Positions 1 to 18,892 are shown, numbered from the stretch's first letter. The stretch: DNA of 64,000 nt from Chrysomallon squamiferum (GCA_012295275.1 CM022679.1:27333483-27397482); one strand, 5' to 3'. Notes: generated from the letters alone by a model not told the origin. Made by a program: numbers and translations.

Positions 1-27
1 ATTTTGTTTGCATAAAATAATAACAAT

Positions 28-63
<36 letters not shown>

Positions 64-377
64 AATAATATAAATAAATAAATAAATAAATAAATAAAAA
101 CCCTACAATATCTAACTCTTGACATGCTTTATTACTATTATTGTTATTGTAGTCGTTACTATTAGTCAATAATTTACTGACTTCTCTCTGTAGTTCCAGG
201 AACAGCTCATATTGTAATATTGTACAATTGGTGATTATTATTATAATAATTATTATTATTATTATTTCTCAACTCTGACATACTGAGGCACAATCACATG
301 CAATAAACATCTTTTAAATGACTGTGATTCATACTGATAACTCTTACTGTTTTTATAATTGTGTTTTTTGATTTCAG

Positions 378-535
378 AAAAGACTTCAGATTGCATTTGT
401 CAGTTTTATTTCCGCAATGGTCCTTGTAAGTAAATCCAAAATCTTGTGTTATTTATTTTAAATAAATTATATTAAAAAAATCTGTTTATTTATTGTATAA
501 TTAACCACGATTACTCTTCAATTTAATTAACAGAT

Positions 536-568
<33 letters not shown>

Positions 569-651
569 GTGCCTCATGATAGCAAAAAATATCTATATAT
601 TTATTTTTATTATTATTATTAATACTATTATTATTATTAATATTATAATTA

Positions 652-741
<90 letters not shown>

Positions 742-1317
742 TTTTTTTTTTATTATAATTATTTTTTAGATCAGTTTATCCCTGAGTATTTACCATGGTA
801 TTGAAAAAGGAGAAAATGGCGCTCTTTATTTCATGTTGGCACTCAGCCTTTTGGGATTTGTTTTCATCGAAATTTGTATGGTGAGTTTTCATTATAGGAG
901 AGTTTTATATACCTTTGTATGTTTTTAATTATTGTGTTTATAAAATCTGTTTACATATTTCATTTTTAAAATATTATTTTATTTATATTAAACCTTTTTG
1001 TTTTTTTTTAAATGTATTTTATGTATTAATTTATTAATTATTTTCTTTGTCAACACAAAAAAAATAATCACATGAAAGTGTGTTACATATATTTAGATAA
1101 ATGCAAGCATTAATACTGTGTATCAGTAATTTAATATTTTGACACACTTACACATACATATATATCTATTCTTATACACATATTTATTTTCTGTTTGTTT
1201 CAGATAATATTTATCAGAAGAGGAGAATTGCCAAAGGGTAAACAATGGTTTCTTTATTTAGTTGGGTGCTGCATTTTGTTGGAAGCCATTTTCACAGATA
1301 TCCTTGTATTTCAGTGA
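378..1317 (+). CDS. TMEM243: TMEM243-like small multipass membrane protein, 3' part (three exons)
   Basis: Three exons join in phase 0: 378-425, 770-880 and 1204-1317, with stop TGA at 1315-1317. All introns are GT-AG. The 90 visible residues contain hydrophobic segments around IAFVSFISAMVL, YFMLALSLLGFVFIEIC and FLYLVGCCILLEAIF. Between the last two lies a short polar loop, RRGELPKGK. This spacing and the R-x-G-(D/E)-L-x-P-K loop match my memory of the C-terminal half of TMEM243, a small four-helix membrane protein once linked to taxol resistance and otherwise poorly understood. The N-terminal exon or exons lie upstream of the window. An AATAAA at about 1668 could end the transcript. The family call is from recall of the pattern and other small tetraspan proteins are possible; the exon structure is more secure. 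Confidence 0.6.
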
Positions 1318-2890
1318 CAAGACTCCTTTTTTTTTTTTTTTTTTGGTTTATGTTATTGATAAGCATGTAACATTCAACATTATCACTAGATTTTTAGTCG
1401 ATGGTTTTGTAAGATGGAACTACATATAATGTCTTGTTTTATTTGAAGATTTTTATTTATTGTTTGTATTGTTGCTCAAATATCAAATTATGATGTATTG
1501 TTTGTAAAGTGGTAATGATACTAATGTATATATGTTTGTGTGTGTGTGTGTGTGTGTATGTGTGTGTGTGTGATATTATACTGAGGGAGAGACTGGTTTG
1601 GGTAATGGGTTTATGCTGTGAATCATTTTTTATCATCAAGTGAAATGGTTGTTTTTTCTGTTGTTTCAATAAAATACCATCATTTTCTATAATAAAGTGC
1701 CTACAAAATATTTTTTTAGAATATATTTAATCTGGAATAGTTTAGTTAATTATATCATAATAAAGTGCCTTTGAAGTGATTATAATCATACATTTATTTA
1801 AATTATTTCAGATTGTTTTTAAAGTAAAAAAAAAATAAAACAAATTGGAAAAAATTGAAGTGTAGTGCTGGCAGTTTTATTTGTTAAATTTATATCATTA
1901 TCATTTACATCAGCATCCATGACGTGGAATTCATCAAAAATGCAACCTTTTCCAAAAAATTATAGAACAAATATTCTGTTATCCTAGATTGTGTTTGTTA
2001 TTGATTGCTTGTTGATTTTATATACTAAATTATACATTTTTTTAAGTTTTTATATTATTTAAAAAATTGTATAATAACATATTTGTTTTAATGCTAACAG
2101 ACTGTAGTTGATTTTATACATAAATAAACAATTTTATTTGTTTTATATTGTATTTTTCAATAATTCTTATATTCTCCATGTTGGTGCTTAAGTGGAATAA
2201 ACACATTCCATGTCACTCATTTTATTGGTTTTCCTTTCACTGTATATAGATTATGAGACTAACAAAGAGGTTAAGTAGATTTTCTATTCTTCAAATGAAT
2301 GCTTTACTTTCCTACTAGAAATATACACTTTGCAAATAATAAAGTATGGCAAAGACATAACCTACTTTTTCTTTTGTAAATGGGAATAAAAATATTTTAC
2401 AGAGTAATGTGTTTATACTGAGATAACATATTTTATGAACTGAAATGAAATGAAATTAATACATAAATAAATAAATAATAATAGTAACAATAACAATAAA
2501 TAAATATAATAAAATATCAACAACAAAAACACCTCTTAAATTTCAAACAAACCTTTACTGCAGAGCTACATGAAAGAAAGCATCATTTTAGATGTTTAAT
2601 CATTTAACAGCACCTCAAATATATTATACAGAAATTGTTGGAAGATTAGAAAATTGAGAGAGAATGTTGGAGTTCTGAAACTTAGAGACAGAACAGAAAG
2701 ATTAAAGTAAAAAAAAAGAAATGAGTAGGCAGACAAATATTTTAAGACTTAAAGGAATACAGATTTAACAATCAGAAACAGTAAAAATAAATTTACTTAA
2801 TACAGTAGCACAATCATTGATAGTCATTACAGAATGTATGAGTTGGTTTTGAGATGAAATGTACAGTCATATTTAAAAAATAATAATACA

Positions 2891-2943
<53 letters not shown>

Positions 2944-4649
2944 TAAATAAATATAAAATATATATATTTTTTTACTTAGAAATGAATAAAAAACAATAAC
3001 ATGATATGCATACATTAATATATATTTATGTTAAATGAACAGCTTTCTCATTTCTCAAAACAAAAAAAAATTAAATAAATAAAAGAAAAGCAATATTTAT
3101 ATCTTTAATAATACAGAAGCATTATAATATATAATTATAAAATGAAATCATATCAAAACTTTAGAAATGTCTCCTCTTACATGAAAAAACACAAGTGCCA
3201 ATAATAAAATTATTTTAAACTGACTTTATGGTGCTATTTTTATTCTTGTTATCATCATCATCATTATTGTTATTATCATCACTGTTGTTCTGGTTATTAT
3301 TATTATTATTTTTAGGTTAATAAATTTATTAAATTTAAGAGGTAAAAAGATATTATCAACATCAGCATTATTATTATTATTTTTAATGATTTCATGATGC
3401 ATCTTCTATTTAGACTAACTGCAGTGGCTCATAACATTTTTTTACAGAAAGCTGTTTACACAAGTATATGCTAAGCTATCAAAAGTATATATATATATAT
3501 ACTTTGAGTTATATATATTATAACCATACCATTTGAAAAAGTCTAATCAAATTTTAAAAACAAAAACATAATGTAAAACAAAAGATAATAAAATATTTTT
3601 TTTCTCGCAAACTGCAAGAACAATAGTTTAAATGAACAGCAAATTTAAACTTTTCACTACCAAGTTCATTATGTACACCTGTCTTTATGTATGTGTGTCT
3701 TCGACAACATGAATTGGGCTATATTTAAGTCCCACAATCTGATGACGAGAGATATAATTAAATGATTTTGTTTGAAAATTGTTGCAGATGCATTTCTAAT
3801 CTGAAACTATGACATGAAAGCACAAAAATAATTTAACTCCTTGGATACGCTTCATTTTAGTACACTGTGTAAAAAACAAGTGAAAATAAACAGCAATAAA
3901 TCATCCTTATATTCATTCTGCTTACAGAACTAAGCACACTTAATATGGAAGACACAACACACTCCAGTCTATTTAAGGCACTGTTGCAGCTATTAAATAA
4001 CAAAAAACTAAAGATAACAAAAACAAAAAAATGCATGCTACATTTTCCTAGCTGAAGGCAAGTTATAATTTACTGGCACGAAAATGCAACAAAATGTTTG
4101 ACTTGCGATGCTATGACAAATCATGTTAAAACTGATATGCTGAGTTTTGAACCAAGTGATATTATATAGCTGAAAAATATTTCAAACTGTAAAACATTAG
4201 CATTGTGTAACTCACATTCTTCAGTAAACAGAGAGATAAGCTGCATCCTAACTGAACACATATGATGCAAGTGATGTGAGTGTATTTGTTTTGAAAACCA
4301 CTGGTTTCAGTTGGGGCATCCTAGCTCAAACTGTCACACCATATGCAGCCAGCTAGGAAGCTGCAACTGAAAGCAATGGTTTCTAAAAAAAAAAAAAACT
4401 TAGGATACACCATTACCACAACAACCACAATTAATTCACCACAGCCTGCCCAAAATTAATTGAAAGAATATAAAAGTTTCTTATTCTGAAAAAAATTAAA
4501 AATTAAAAATTAAAAACCCACAAATTATTTCAGTCTTATTTCAGCCATCCCTGGTTCAAAAAAAAAAAAAAAAAAAAAAAAATTCACAGAGGTTATATTA
4601 AGCATTTTTTTTTTGTTTTTTTAGTGGAACATTATTCAGTGAAAACTCT
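1318..4649. other. Intergenic and 3' UTR sequence, AT-rich
   Basis: No protein-coding exon is supported here. The left end is presumably the 3' UTR of the TMEM243-like gene, with AATAAA motifs near 1668 and 1692. The right end is presumably the 3' UTR of the minus-strand coiled-coil gene. It contains a (GT)n tract at about 1538-1572, a (TAA)n tract at about 2880-2945 and several poly-A or poly-T runs. Open frames in this stretch are translations of simple repeats. Confidence 0.6.
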
Positions 4650-10491
<5,842 letters not shown>

Positions 10492-11437
10492 GTTGGTTTG
10501 GTAAAAAAATATATTTCTAGGCTGAAAACAAAAGAAAAAAATAGGTATTAAGTCAAATAAACAAAATAGTTCTGCATCATAGGATACATAATTATAACTA
10601 AATTTATTTTATTATTTAATATTAAAGGTCATGTACAGACATGGAATAATAAAATAGGATATATGCAGCATTTTGGAGATTAATGGCTAAAGCAAATACT
10701 CATATTTCTTGATGCCCATCTCCAATCAGAGTTTGACTGCAAAGGAATGTGCTTACCTGCATATTGGTAATCACAGAAAATATAAATCAATATTTGCCTC
10801 TATTGTCTGGTTGTTGTTCTTGTTTTTATTCCTTAAATTTCTATTTCAACATGATTTTAAAATAATATTGTGTTTTAATAATACACCAAAATATATATTT
10901 TTATATATATATTTAGATAGAGAGAGAGAGATGACAGTATTACTTGAAAAAAATAAATAATAATAAACCTCATATAGCATGTATACTGCTGGTCTGTTGT
11001 TGATACTGCCAATCACAACTTCAGTACTAATTACGATTTATTTTGTACTTTGAGTTTGACAAAAATAAATTCCTGTCTGTAAATGGACTTTGTGAAAATA
11101 TACTTCTAGAAGGAATTAAAAATAATAGGCCTACGGCAGTAAAGAAGGAAAAAAAGAAAAGAAAAAGAAAGAAACAAAGAGAGAAAATATATTATATATC
11201 TCGGTGAAACCATAAACACAAGAAAACCTTACGTATTTCACTTTGTATGATCTTCGTTGTTAATTTATTATGCTCCAAACTGTGGATGTTTTTCCATGTA
11301 TCCCGGTACCATACTCCATAGCGGCGATAGCCAATTTTGTCGTGTTGAAGTACTCACAAATATTTGCTGTGTATTTAAACTGTTTGTATTACATGATAAA
11401 TATCTGTATATACGCAAATAAAACATGTAAAACTCAC

Positions 11438-11530
11438 CTGATTTCTTAGAATTACTCAGAATAATCGCGTGACTATTTTCAAAATGTTAATTTTCCGTTT
11501 CACTTTCTCTGACACCCTGCTAATTTCACT
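11438..11530 (-). other. Probable non-coding first exon of the coiled-coil gene
   Basis: On the minus strand a good donor, CAG|gtgagtttt, occurs at 11437/11438. It could pair with the acceptor at 10522-10524, 30 nt before the start codon. An ETS-like site (acttccgg, 11704-11711) lies a little upstream, as often seen at housekeeping promoters. The transcription start cannot be placed. Confidence 0.4.
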
Positions 11531-11960
11531 TCCATAATTCAAAATAAATTAATAAAAATATTTATTTTTCTAGAATTTTATGGAATAATCACTCAAGAAA
11601 TGAGGATGTAATAATAAATTATCAAGTGCATTAAAACAAAATGCACAAAAAAGGAAAATTTTAAGATCAGTTCTATTCTTAGAAAAATGGGAAAGTACAT
11701 CCCACTTCCGGACATGTTCGGCTTGTTACGGAACAATTCGGACCTTTTCCGAGTAAGACATTACTACGAAATATAATTATGGAAGGATGAAGTAGGAAAA
11801 CTTTTAAGTTATTAAGATATAATTAATATATTTATTAATGAAAAAATAAAATAAAATTATAATACATAAATCATGACCAAACGCCAGAATTCGATACAAA
11901 TTTATCCTAATTATTATGGCAAATAATGACTGCAGACAAGAGGTATTATTTTAAATTAAA

Positions 11961-12019
<59 letters not shown>

Positions 12020-12673
12020 AATACAATACAATACAATAATAAAATAAAATAAAGAAAAAAAGATATACATAAAGATATTATTTATTTATTTATTTTCTTA
12101 ACTAAAATAAGAAAAGTATAGCCTGAACGACACAGATTAGATCCTATGTATGAATAATGTTTCATTGTGCATTATGAAGCAAAATTTGGCATAAAGTTAT
12201 GGTGAAAGAAATGTATTTGTTCAGGAGAATGAGAGCAACTAAGGGATGGTAATTTGGATGAGCAATGTATCGAATTTCGGTTTCCTGTTTCACAAATGGT
12301 ATGCAATAATTAAAACATCAGATGTACTTCGATATGCATTGCTATATTTTATTTTGAAATTCTACTGATTCGTGTAAGTATATAATATTAATATTATATT
12401 TATTTATTTATTTATTTATTTTTTATCATAATTATTGTTGTTGTCAATGCAGTAATCGAAATTCATATTTAAATTACCTTATATCAAATACGTACATATA
12501 CGTACTTTGTTTTGAACAAAGAAATAAATAAGCTCTGCGTTCAAAGTCACAAAAATTAATTCGAAAATACGTTTCAGATGCCTTGCAAAATGTAGTATAT
12601 GATATTTCAAATCAGTATCATGCGATAAAATAATTTGTATATACTGCTTTCCTTATAAATATATTCATTGCCA

Positions 12674-12755
12674 GTATGTATGTATGTATTTTAACGAGCC
12701 ATGATTTTAATGAGTAATATATATATATTACTCATTAAAATCACGGCTCGTTAAA

Positions 12756-12788
<33 letters not shown>

Positions 12789-12808
12789 TATATTACTCAT
12801 TAAATACA

Positions 12809-12844
<36 letters not shown>

Positions 12845-12935
12845 TATTACTCATTAAATACATACATACATACATATATACATACATACATATATATATA
12901 TTACTCATTAAAATCATGGCTCGTTAAAATACATA
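12674..12935. repeat. Long palindrome with partial copies embedded in (TACA)n microsatellite
   Basis: Two arms of about 45 nt (12674-12718 and about 12729-12775) are inverted copies around an (AT)n centre. They read gtattttaacgagccatgat outward and end in tgagtaata at the centre, with one mismatch in the non-repetitive part. Further partial copies of the right arm begin at about 12791 and 12846. A near-complete copy, tactcattaaaatcatggct, starts near 12901. All are joined by catacatac repeats. Confidence 0.85.
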
Positions 12936-13288
12936 CATACATACATACGTGCATACATATACAGTGGTCTCGTCAGCATTTGTAAAAGGGGTGGCGGGAA
13001 TCGGCAGAACTGGGGCAAGTTAAACAAAGGGATGGTACAGAAAAGGTTCAGGGCACAAGTACTTTGAACAATATTCAAATTACTTGTTTGTCAAATATAC
13101 TTCTTTAAATAAGTGCATCAAATGCATTAACTATTAACAAGTTTATTTTAGTTGCAATTAAATAAAATCAAAGCATCTGTTCCCGGCGAGTTTTGTCTGG
13201 TTGTTCTGTGAATTGTATTCTTTACATGCATATATGTATACAAAATAATATACATATTGTTTTGTAACCTTCTGTATATATTAGATTT

Positions 13289-13321
<33 letters not shown>

Positions 13322-14110
13322 TGAGAGAGAGATCGTTTATATCGCTCTGAAAGTAAAAAATCGCCACGCACTATGATAATGAATATTTATGAGAATGTGA
13401 AGTTCAGTTGGCGATGTGCTGTTAATAATGGTTATTTTAATACTGTGCGGATCGAGCGCATATCTTTTTTCGAAGGACGAAGATAATGTTTTTAAAAGTT
13501 ATTTATGTATCTAGGATAACATTATTATACAGCTGCATGTTAAAAATGTTTAGCGATCATTGAAATTCATGCGCAATAATATAGTCGCGCAGCGCCTGCT
13601 ACAGCAGCCTTGATTACACAAGCATTGCGTATATTGTACAGAAAAACATTCTTAATTACAGACACAAAGAAACCCATTTTTATAAATATAAAACATTTAT
13701 AGGTATACGACTCGGAGGACTAGGAAGCAGCTGCAGGCAACGTCCAAAGGATTGCTGGCGCCTAGGCAAGCTCAACTTAGGCGCAGTCCTGCAACTTCTG
13801 GTTGTGAAAATTTCCTTAGTCAATTGTTTTTCGTAGTTTGATCAGTGTCGTCCCATTTGGTCAAATTCCCAATTGGTGATTTATGTGCAGAGTAACACAA
13901 CTCCATGTCCCACCTAATTAAAAATAGGCTTAAGATAAAGAAGACAAGCCTGTCATTTAGAAACAAAAAAATAAAGAAGCAATTTTTGATGCAAGAAGCG
14001 AAAATTTGACTCACAGGTTTGTGAAGTCCTCATTTATATTATATAGATTTGACCTCAGAGTGCTCATGTCATAGCCAGTGAAGCAATGTTTTCCTTTAAA
14101 GGTTTTGATA

Positions 14111-14700
14111 TACAGTGGTACCTCGAGTTACGAGTGCTCCAACTTACGAACTGTCGCCCGATCGATAATTTTGCTTTGAATTACGAGCGAGCTTCAGAGA
14201 TGCCGCCGCTAGTTGGCGCAACGAACAACACAACATCCGCCCAGCATCCCGCGTCTTACTCGTTTGCTTTACGTGGTTACCTCAACGTGGATGCATCTCT
14301 GTTGTGTTGTGATCGCGTTTTATGCAGTATTTTGGCAAATTTCCATGGATCCTAAGAAAGTGAGTGCGAAGGACAGTGCTAAGAAGAAGAAGCAGATGAT
14401 GTTTATTGAATTAAAGCATGAAATCATAGAAAAACATGAGCGAGGTGTGAGTGCAGTCAACATGGCTAGGCAGTACGAGCATAGTACTTTTACGATATGT
14501 ACCATGCTGAAGCTGAAGGATTCGATAAAGGCTATAACTCCAGCCAAAGGCGTTAACATAATTTCTAAGCTGCGAACCTCTGTCCATGAAAAGATGATGA
14601 AACCCTAACCCCGCACACTTTACAAAACCAATTTATTTCTTTACATCATCTTTTATTTTTTAATTTTTATTTTATACAATGTTTGTCAATCAAACATCCC

Positions 14701-14731
<31 letters not shown>

Positions 14732-14880
14732 GACAATATTTTAAAAAGTTGGGATGGTTTTGAGGGGCTGGAACGGATTAATGGCATTTCAGTTAATTTC
14801 ATTTGGTAAAGCTGATTTGAAATACCAGCAAATTCAGTTACGAGCTCGGTCATGGAACGAATTAAACTCGTACCACTGTA
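14111..14880 (+). mobile_element. Deleted Tigger/pogo-like DNA transposon
   Basis: The ends are inverted: CAGTGGTACCTCGAGTTACG begins at 14113. The right end (…gtaccactg to 14878) read in reverse begins CAGTGGTACGAGTTTAATTC. The element is flanked by TA at 14111-14112 and 14879-14880, the target duplication of Tc1/mariner-pogo elements. Inside, 14345-14608 encodes 87 residues starting MDPKKVSAK. These resemble the CENP-B/Tigger N-terminal helix-turn-helix (LKHEIIEKHERGVSAVNMAR). The DDE catalytic region is missing, so this is a non-autonomous internally deleted copy of about 766 bp. Confidence 0.85.
14345..14608 (+). pseudogene. Truncated Tigger transposase, DNA-binding N terminus only
   Basis: An 87-residue open frame from ATG 14345 to TAA 14606-14608. 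A basic start (KKVSAKDSAKKKKQ) is followed by a CENP-B-type helix-turn-helix (EIIEKHERGVSAVNMARQYE then a STFTICTMLK segment). Full-length Tigger transposases run to about 450-550 residues with a DDE domain, which is absent here. The segment after the stop is AT-rich filler up to the right inverted repeat. It is unlikely to be mobile by itself but could in principle encode a short DNA-binding peptide. Confidence 0.75.
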
Positions 14881-15720
14881 TTTTGGTCTTTATTTTTAAA
14901 CCTTCACAGAGTGAATCATAATAATATTATTATTATTAATAAATATATTTGTTCTATTCCCTCCTCCCGAAAGAACAAGTCTCTCTAAATGACGGAACAT
15001 TCGGAACTCTTTCCACGAAAATTCTGAAAATATTTCCTGTCACAGGACTTACGTCGACGATGACAATAAAAAATATTTTGATGACATTTCACTTAAGTTA
15101 ATGTGACTTATTCGAGAAATGACAATTAAAGGATAGGTTCTAAAACAGATACTGGAAGATCGATTAAGAAATTAAACTGTTAACAGATTCGATTTCGCAT
15201 GACATAAAATTAGCATTACGCAATCCGAAAAGTCAGCAGTTATAAGATATTAAAGTCTAGCACTTTCACATCGATGCTGAAGACTAAAGGGAAACCACTC
15301 CAGACAAAACTTTACATTTCCGGGAAGAAATAGTTTATATAACGTTTTTAAAACAGTGTGTTGTCTGAAACAAACATGGATATGCGTACTTTGTATAGGG
15401 TTATTAATATTCATAAAAAATGACAGACAGTCAGTTACATTTTCATGGCATTTTCACGACGATGCAGCGAAGACTAAAACGGATATGAACCATTTATATA
15501 CACACGAACGCAATAAAAATAGCCACAGTGTTGTATGCAATTCAACTAATTGTAAGTTGGTACACAAGACATTTCAGTGCGGATTGAGAAAGAATGTGTA
15601 ACAATTTATTTACAGGTCTGTGATTTTTATAACATTAATACAATCTTGATTATCACTGGCAGGAGAATAATTTTAGGTTTGTATTTTAAATGGCTAACGT
15701 TTCTGATAATTAGGAAATAA

Positions 15721-15862
15721 TCTACGGTACAGTTAGTGTCTCTGGGTGGATTTATCAAAGGCTGTAGTATACACTGTTCTGACAACATCGTGGCATACAT
15801 AAAAGATCCCTTGCTGCTGATCAATAATAGCAACCCACGAAGTGATTGCATCATATTATATT
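15721..15862 (+). repeat. Decayed dispersed repeat of molluscan type
   Basis: The run tttatcaaaggctgtagtat … catacataaaagatcccttg … tagcaacccacgaagtgatt closely recalls a highly repeated gastropod/bivalve element. I remember that element as containing atcaaaggccgtggtatgtg and ataaaagatcccttgctgct. This copy is mutated and truncated. The assignment is from memory and was not checked against a repeat library. Confidence 0.5.
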
Positions 15863-16139
15863 TTGTTATTATTATTATTTTTTTTTTATTATTCTCTCTC
15901 TCTCAACACAATATACTATAACATTTATTGTAACCATTAATAATAATGAAATATGTTAATGAACTGTTAAAAGTCAGGACTTGTAGTTATTGATATTAAA
16001 TGAAAATGAATGTTGTTCTGTATAATTTAAATAATAACTGACAGGCTGTGTTAGAAATTTTATTTATTTTTCTATTTATTTATTTATTTATTTGTTTATT
16101 TATTTATTTATTTGTTTGTTTATTTATCGCAGTGTGATC

Positions 16140-17791
16140 ATGGCAGCCATTTACTGTTGGGGCAATGATCAAGATGGTCAACTTGGAATACGTGGACTGG
16201 ATGACACTGTTGTTTCTAAACCGAGACAGTTGCTAGTAGATGATGGTAAGAAAGTGCTGAATGTTGCTTGTGGTGAAAAGCACACATTGGTTGCTATGGA
16301 GGATGGCAAGATGTACTCATGCGGTAACAATGACTATGGGCAGCTGGGACACAACAAACCTTCAAGAAGGCTAGGCATGTATTGTATTGTTTTTTCAGTC
16401 TGTGTGAGTCAGGTTGGGATGTGTGTATATGTGTATTTCTTTTAGTCTGTGTGTGTGTGTGTGTGTGTGGTTGGGGTTGAGTAGGTGTGTCAGTATGCAT
16501 ATGTGCATGTATATATGTGTGAGGGGTGTGTCAGTAATCAAGTATATGTATGTATGTATGTATGGCTGTCAGTACATATGAGAGTTTTTCTTTATTCAGC
16601 ATATGTATGTCTATATGTGTATGTCTGTATGTATACATTTGTATATGTGTATCAAAGTGTTTTTATGTATTTGTACATATGTATGTGTGTGTGTGTATAT
16701 ATGTACATGTCTTTCTATGTGTGGATGCACACAAATGAGCAGATGCATGTGTGTACATGTGTGCAAACACATGCATGCATATATGTGCGTGTGAGAATAA
16801 TAAACACAGTATTATCATGATGGTAAAATTCATTAACTGTTTCATCTACTTTTCACCTGAAACTGAAAACCGAATTGTTTGCTAACTTTCAGAGGTTTTA
16901 GACAGCCTCAAAGCACAGCATGTTAAAAAAGTGTCTGCTGGGAACTCTCACAGTCTGGCTCTCACTACAGCACACGAAGTGTTCAGCTGGGGAGATAACT
17001 CTAGTGGACAGCTTGGCAGGGGAGAGCTTGAGGAGGAAACCAAAAGAATTCCAAAGTAAGGGGAAATAAATACTCTCTTTTTGGTTTTTATGAACTTCAT
17101 TTTGATATCATGAATATTTTGTTTATTTATTTATTTATATATTTTATAAAATAATATCTCAATAAAACAAGTTTGTTATTATATTTCAATTTATTATTGG
17201 TAAAGATTGGCTGTCATATATAATAAATAGTCACTTTGGACAAATTTTATTTCAACTGTTTGTTATACTGTCAAAGATACACTTCAAACAAAAAAACAAC
17301 AATAAAAGCCATTGTTTTTAATTAGACATATTATTTTATTATTTGATTGATTGCCAGAAATGTATTAAGCAGTCATTTGCCATGCAAGGTAAACTTTACA
17401 AAAATTTAGAATTAATATATACATTTTTTTCTTTTTATTAGGCTTGTAAAAAGTCTAGCTATTCATTCTGTGCTTCAGGTGTGTTGTGGAAGTAATCACT
17501 GTGCTGTTCTTACCTGTGGTATGTTTTACCTTTAATGACATATTCACTTATCACACCTTACAATCAAACCAGTCATGTATAACGAAGTCATTTTTAACAA
17601 ACATTTCTTTCTATTTTTTGACATATATAATTTAATTTGTTTCTTTTGGAATATTCTGTTTATAGTAATTTATAAATTGTTATAGAAAATAATTTTGTTT
17701 GATGGTGAATAATATTTTGTAAAAATGTAAGTCTAATGTTTTTAATAATATATACATCTATTAATAATATATAATGTCTGTTTCAGTGTAT

Positions 17792-17855
<64 letters not shown>

Positions 17856-18802
17856 CCCCCCTAAAATGAATATAGTGTGTGAGTTTGTTTATTCAGATAT
17901 TTTTTTTCTCCCAATGCATATTAAATTATATATATATTTTTTTATTATTATTATTTTTTTTCACAGAGGGTTTGGTGTCTACCTGGGGAGATAACAGCTA
18001 CGGTCAGCTAGGACTTGGTGGGTTTCATGGTTCAAAGGACAAGCCAGAGTTCATAAACTGTCTGAAGGGAATCCCCATTATGCAGATTGCAGTTGGGGGG
18101 AACCACACTGTTGTTCTTTCAGTATCAGGGGCTGTCTATGGATGGGGTAGGAACAGGTAAATGTTACTTCACTATAACTGTGCAGGGTAACGATGGTGAA
18201 AATGATCGAAAATTTGTTTTAAAAATTAAGATATGTTGATAAAATATAATCTGTTCAGGTAAACACATTTTTAATATTTGTCCTGTTTTTATATTTGTCC
18301 TGTTTTGTTTGTAGAAGTGCTTATGAAAATAAATGCATGATAGTCTTCTTTAATCATTCTAATTGTTTATCATTTATGATTTATAGTGTTTCCATTAATC
18401 ATTAATAACTGTCATACATAACTCATAGACAGGGAATTTTTTTTATGCAGATGACACATGATATTTTTCTATGGATAGACACATGTGACTTATCACTGGA
18501 ATATTGTATTCATTAATTTAGTGTTAAACGATTCACCTTCTTAACAAAATACAAATGCTGTGATATTTTACAGCTGAAAATCCACTGTAAAAAGTTTTGT
18601 TTCAGATGGCTCCTAATGTTTAGACAATGTGGGGAAAGCCTGTGTATGTAGCAGTTGACTTTTATTTTGTAATCTTATTTCAGTTTTGGCCAGCTAGGAG
18701 TAAATGAATGAGAGAGAGGTAAAGTGCAGCTTACTTGTTTCAAAAAGAAGACATAATATTTTTTTTATTTCACTGATTATGAATCCTTTTGTTTTTCCTT
18801 TA

Positions 18803-18892
<90 letters not shown>

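Larger units (their letters stand above)
10522..16132. other. Head-to-head intergenic region between the coiled-coil gene and HERC4
   Basis: No cellular coding exon was found. The stretch holds the probable 5' UTR exon and promoter of the coiled-coil gene, a (TAA)n tract at 11958-12020, the palindrome at 12.7 kb and a (GT)n(GA)n tract at 13291-13332. It also holds a Tigger-like element, an old repeat at 15.72-15.86 kb and, at its right end, a TTTA-rich tract before the HERC4 start exon. A moderately less AT-rich patch at 13330-13820 has no recognisable content. Confidence 0.6.

Noticed and set aside
576-758. Isoleucine/phenylalanine-rich open frame
   Set aside because: Translation of (ATT)n and poly-T in the intron before the second visible TMEM243-like exon.
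12962-13240. Possible second transposon beginning cagtggtctcg
   Set aside because: No matching inverted end or target duplication was found downstream.
14320-14559. Minus-strand 79-residue frame
   Set aside because: Antisense shadow of the Tigger helix-turn-helix frame.
16485-16845. Cysteine/valine/tyrosine- and histidine/threonine-rich frames
   Set aside because: Translations of GT/GTAT microsatellite in HERC4 intron 1 on both strands.
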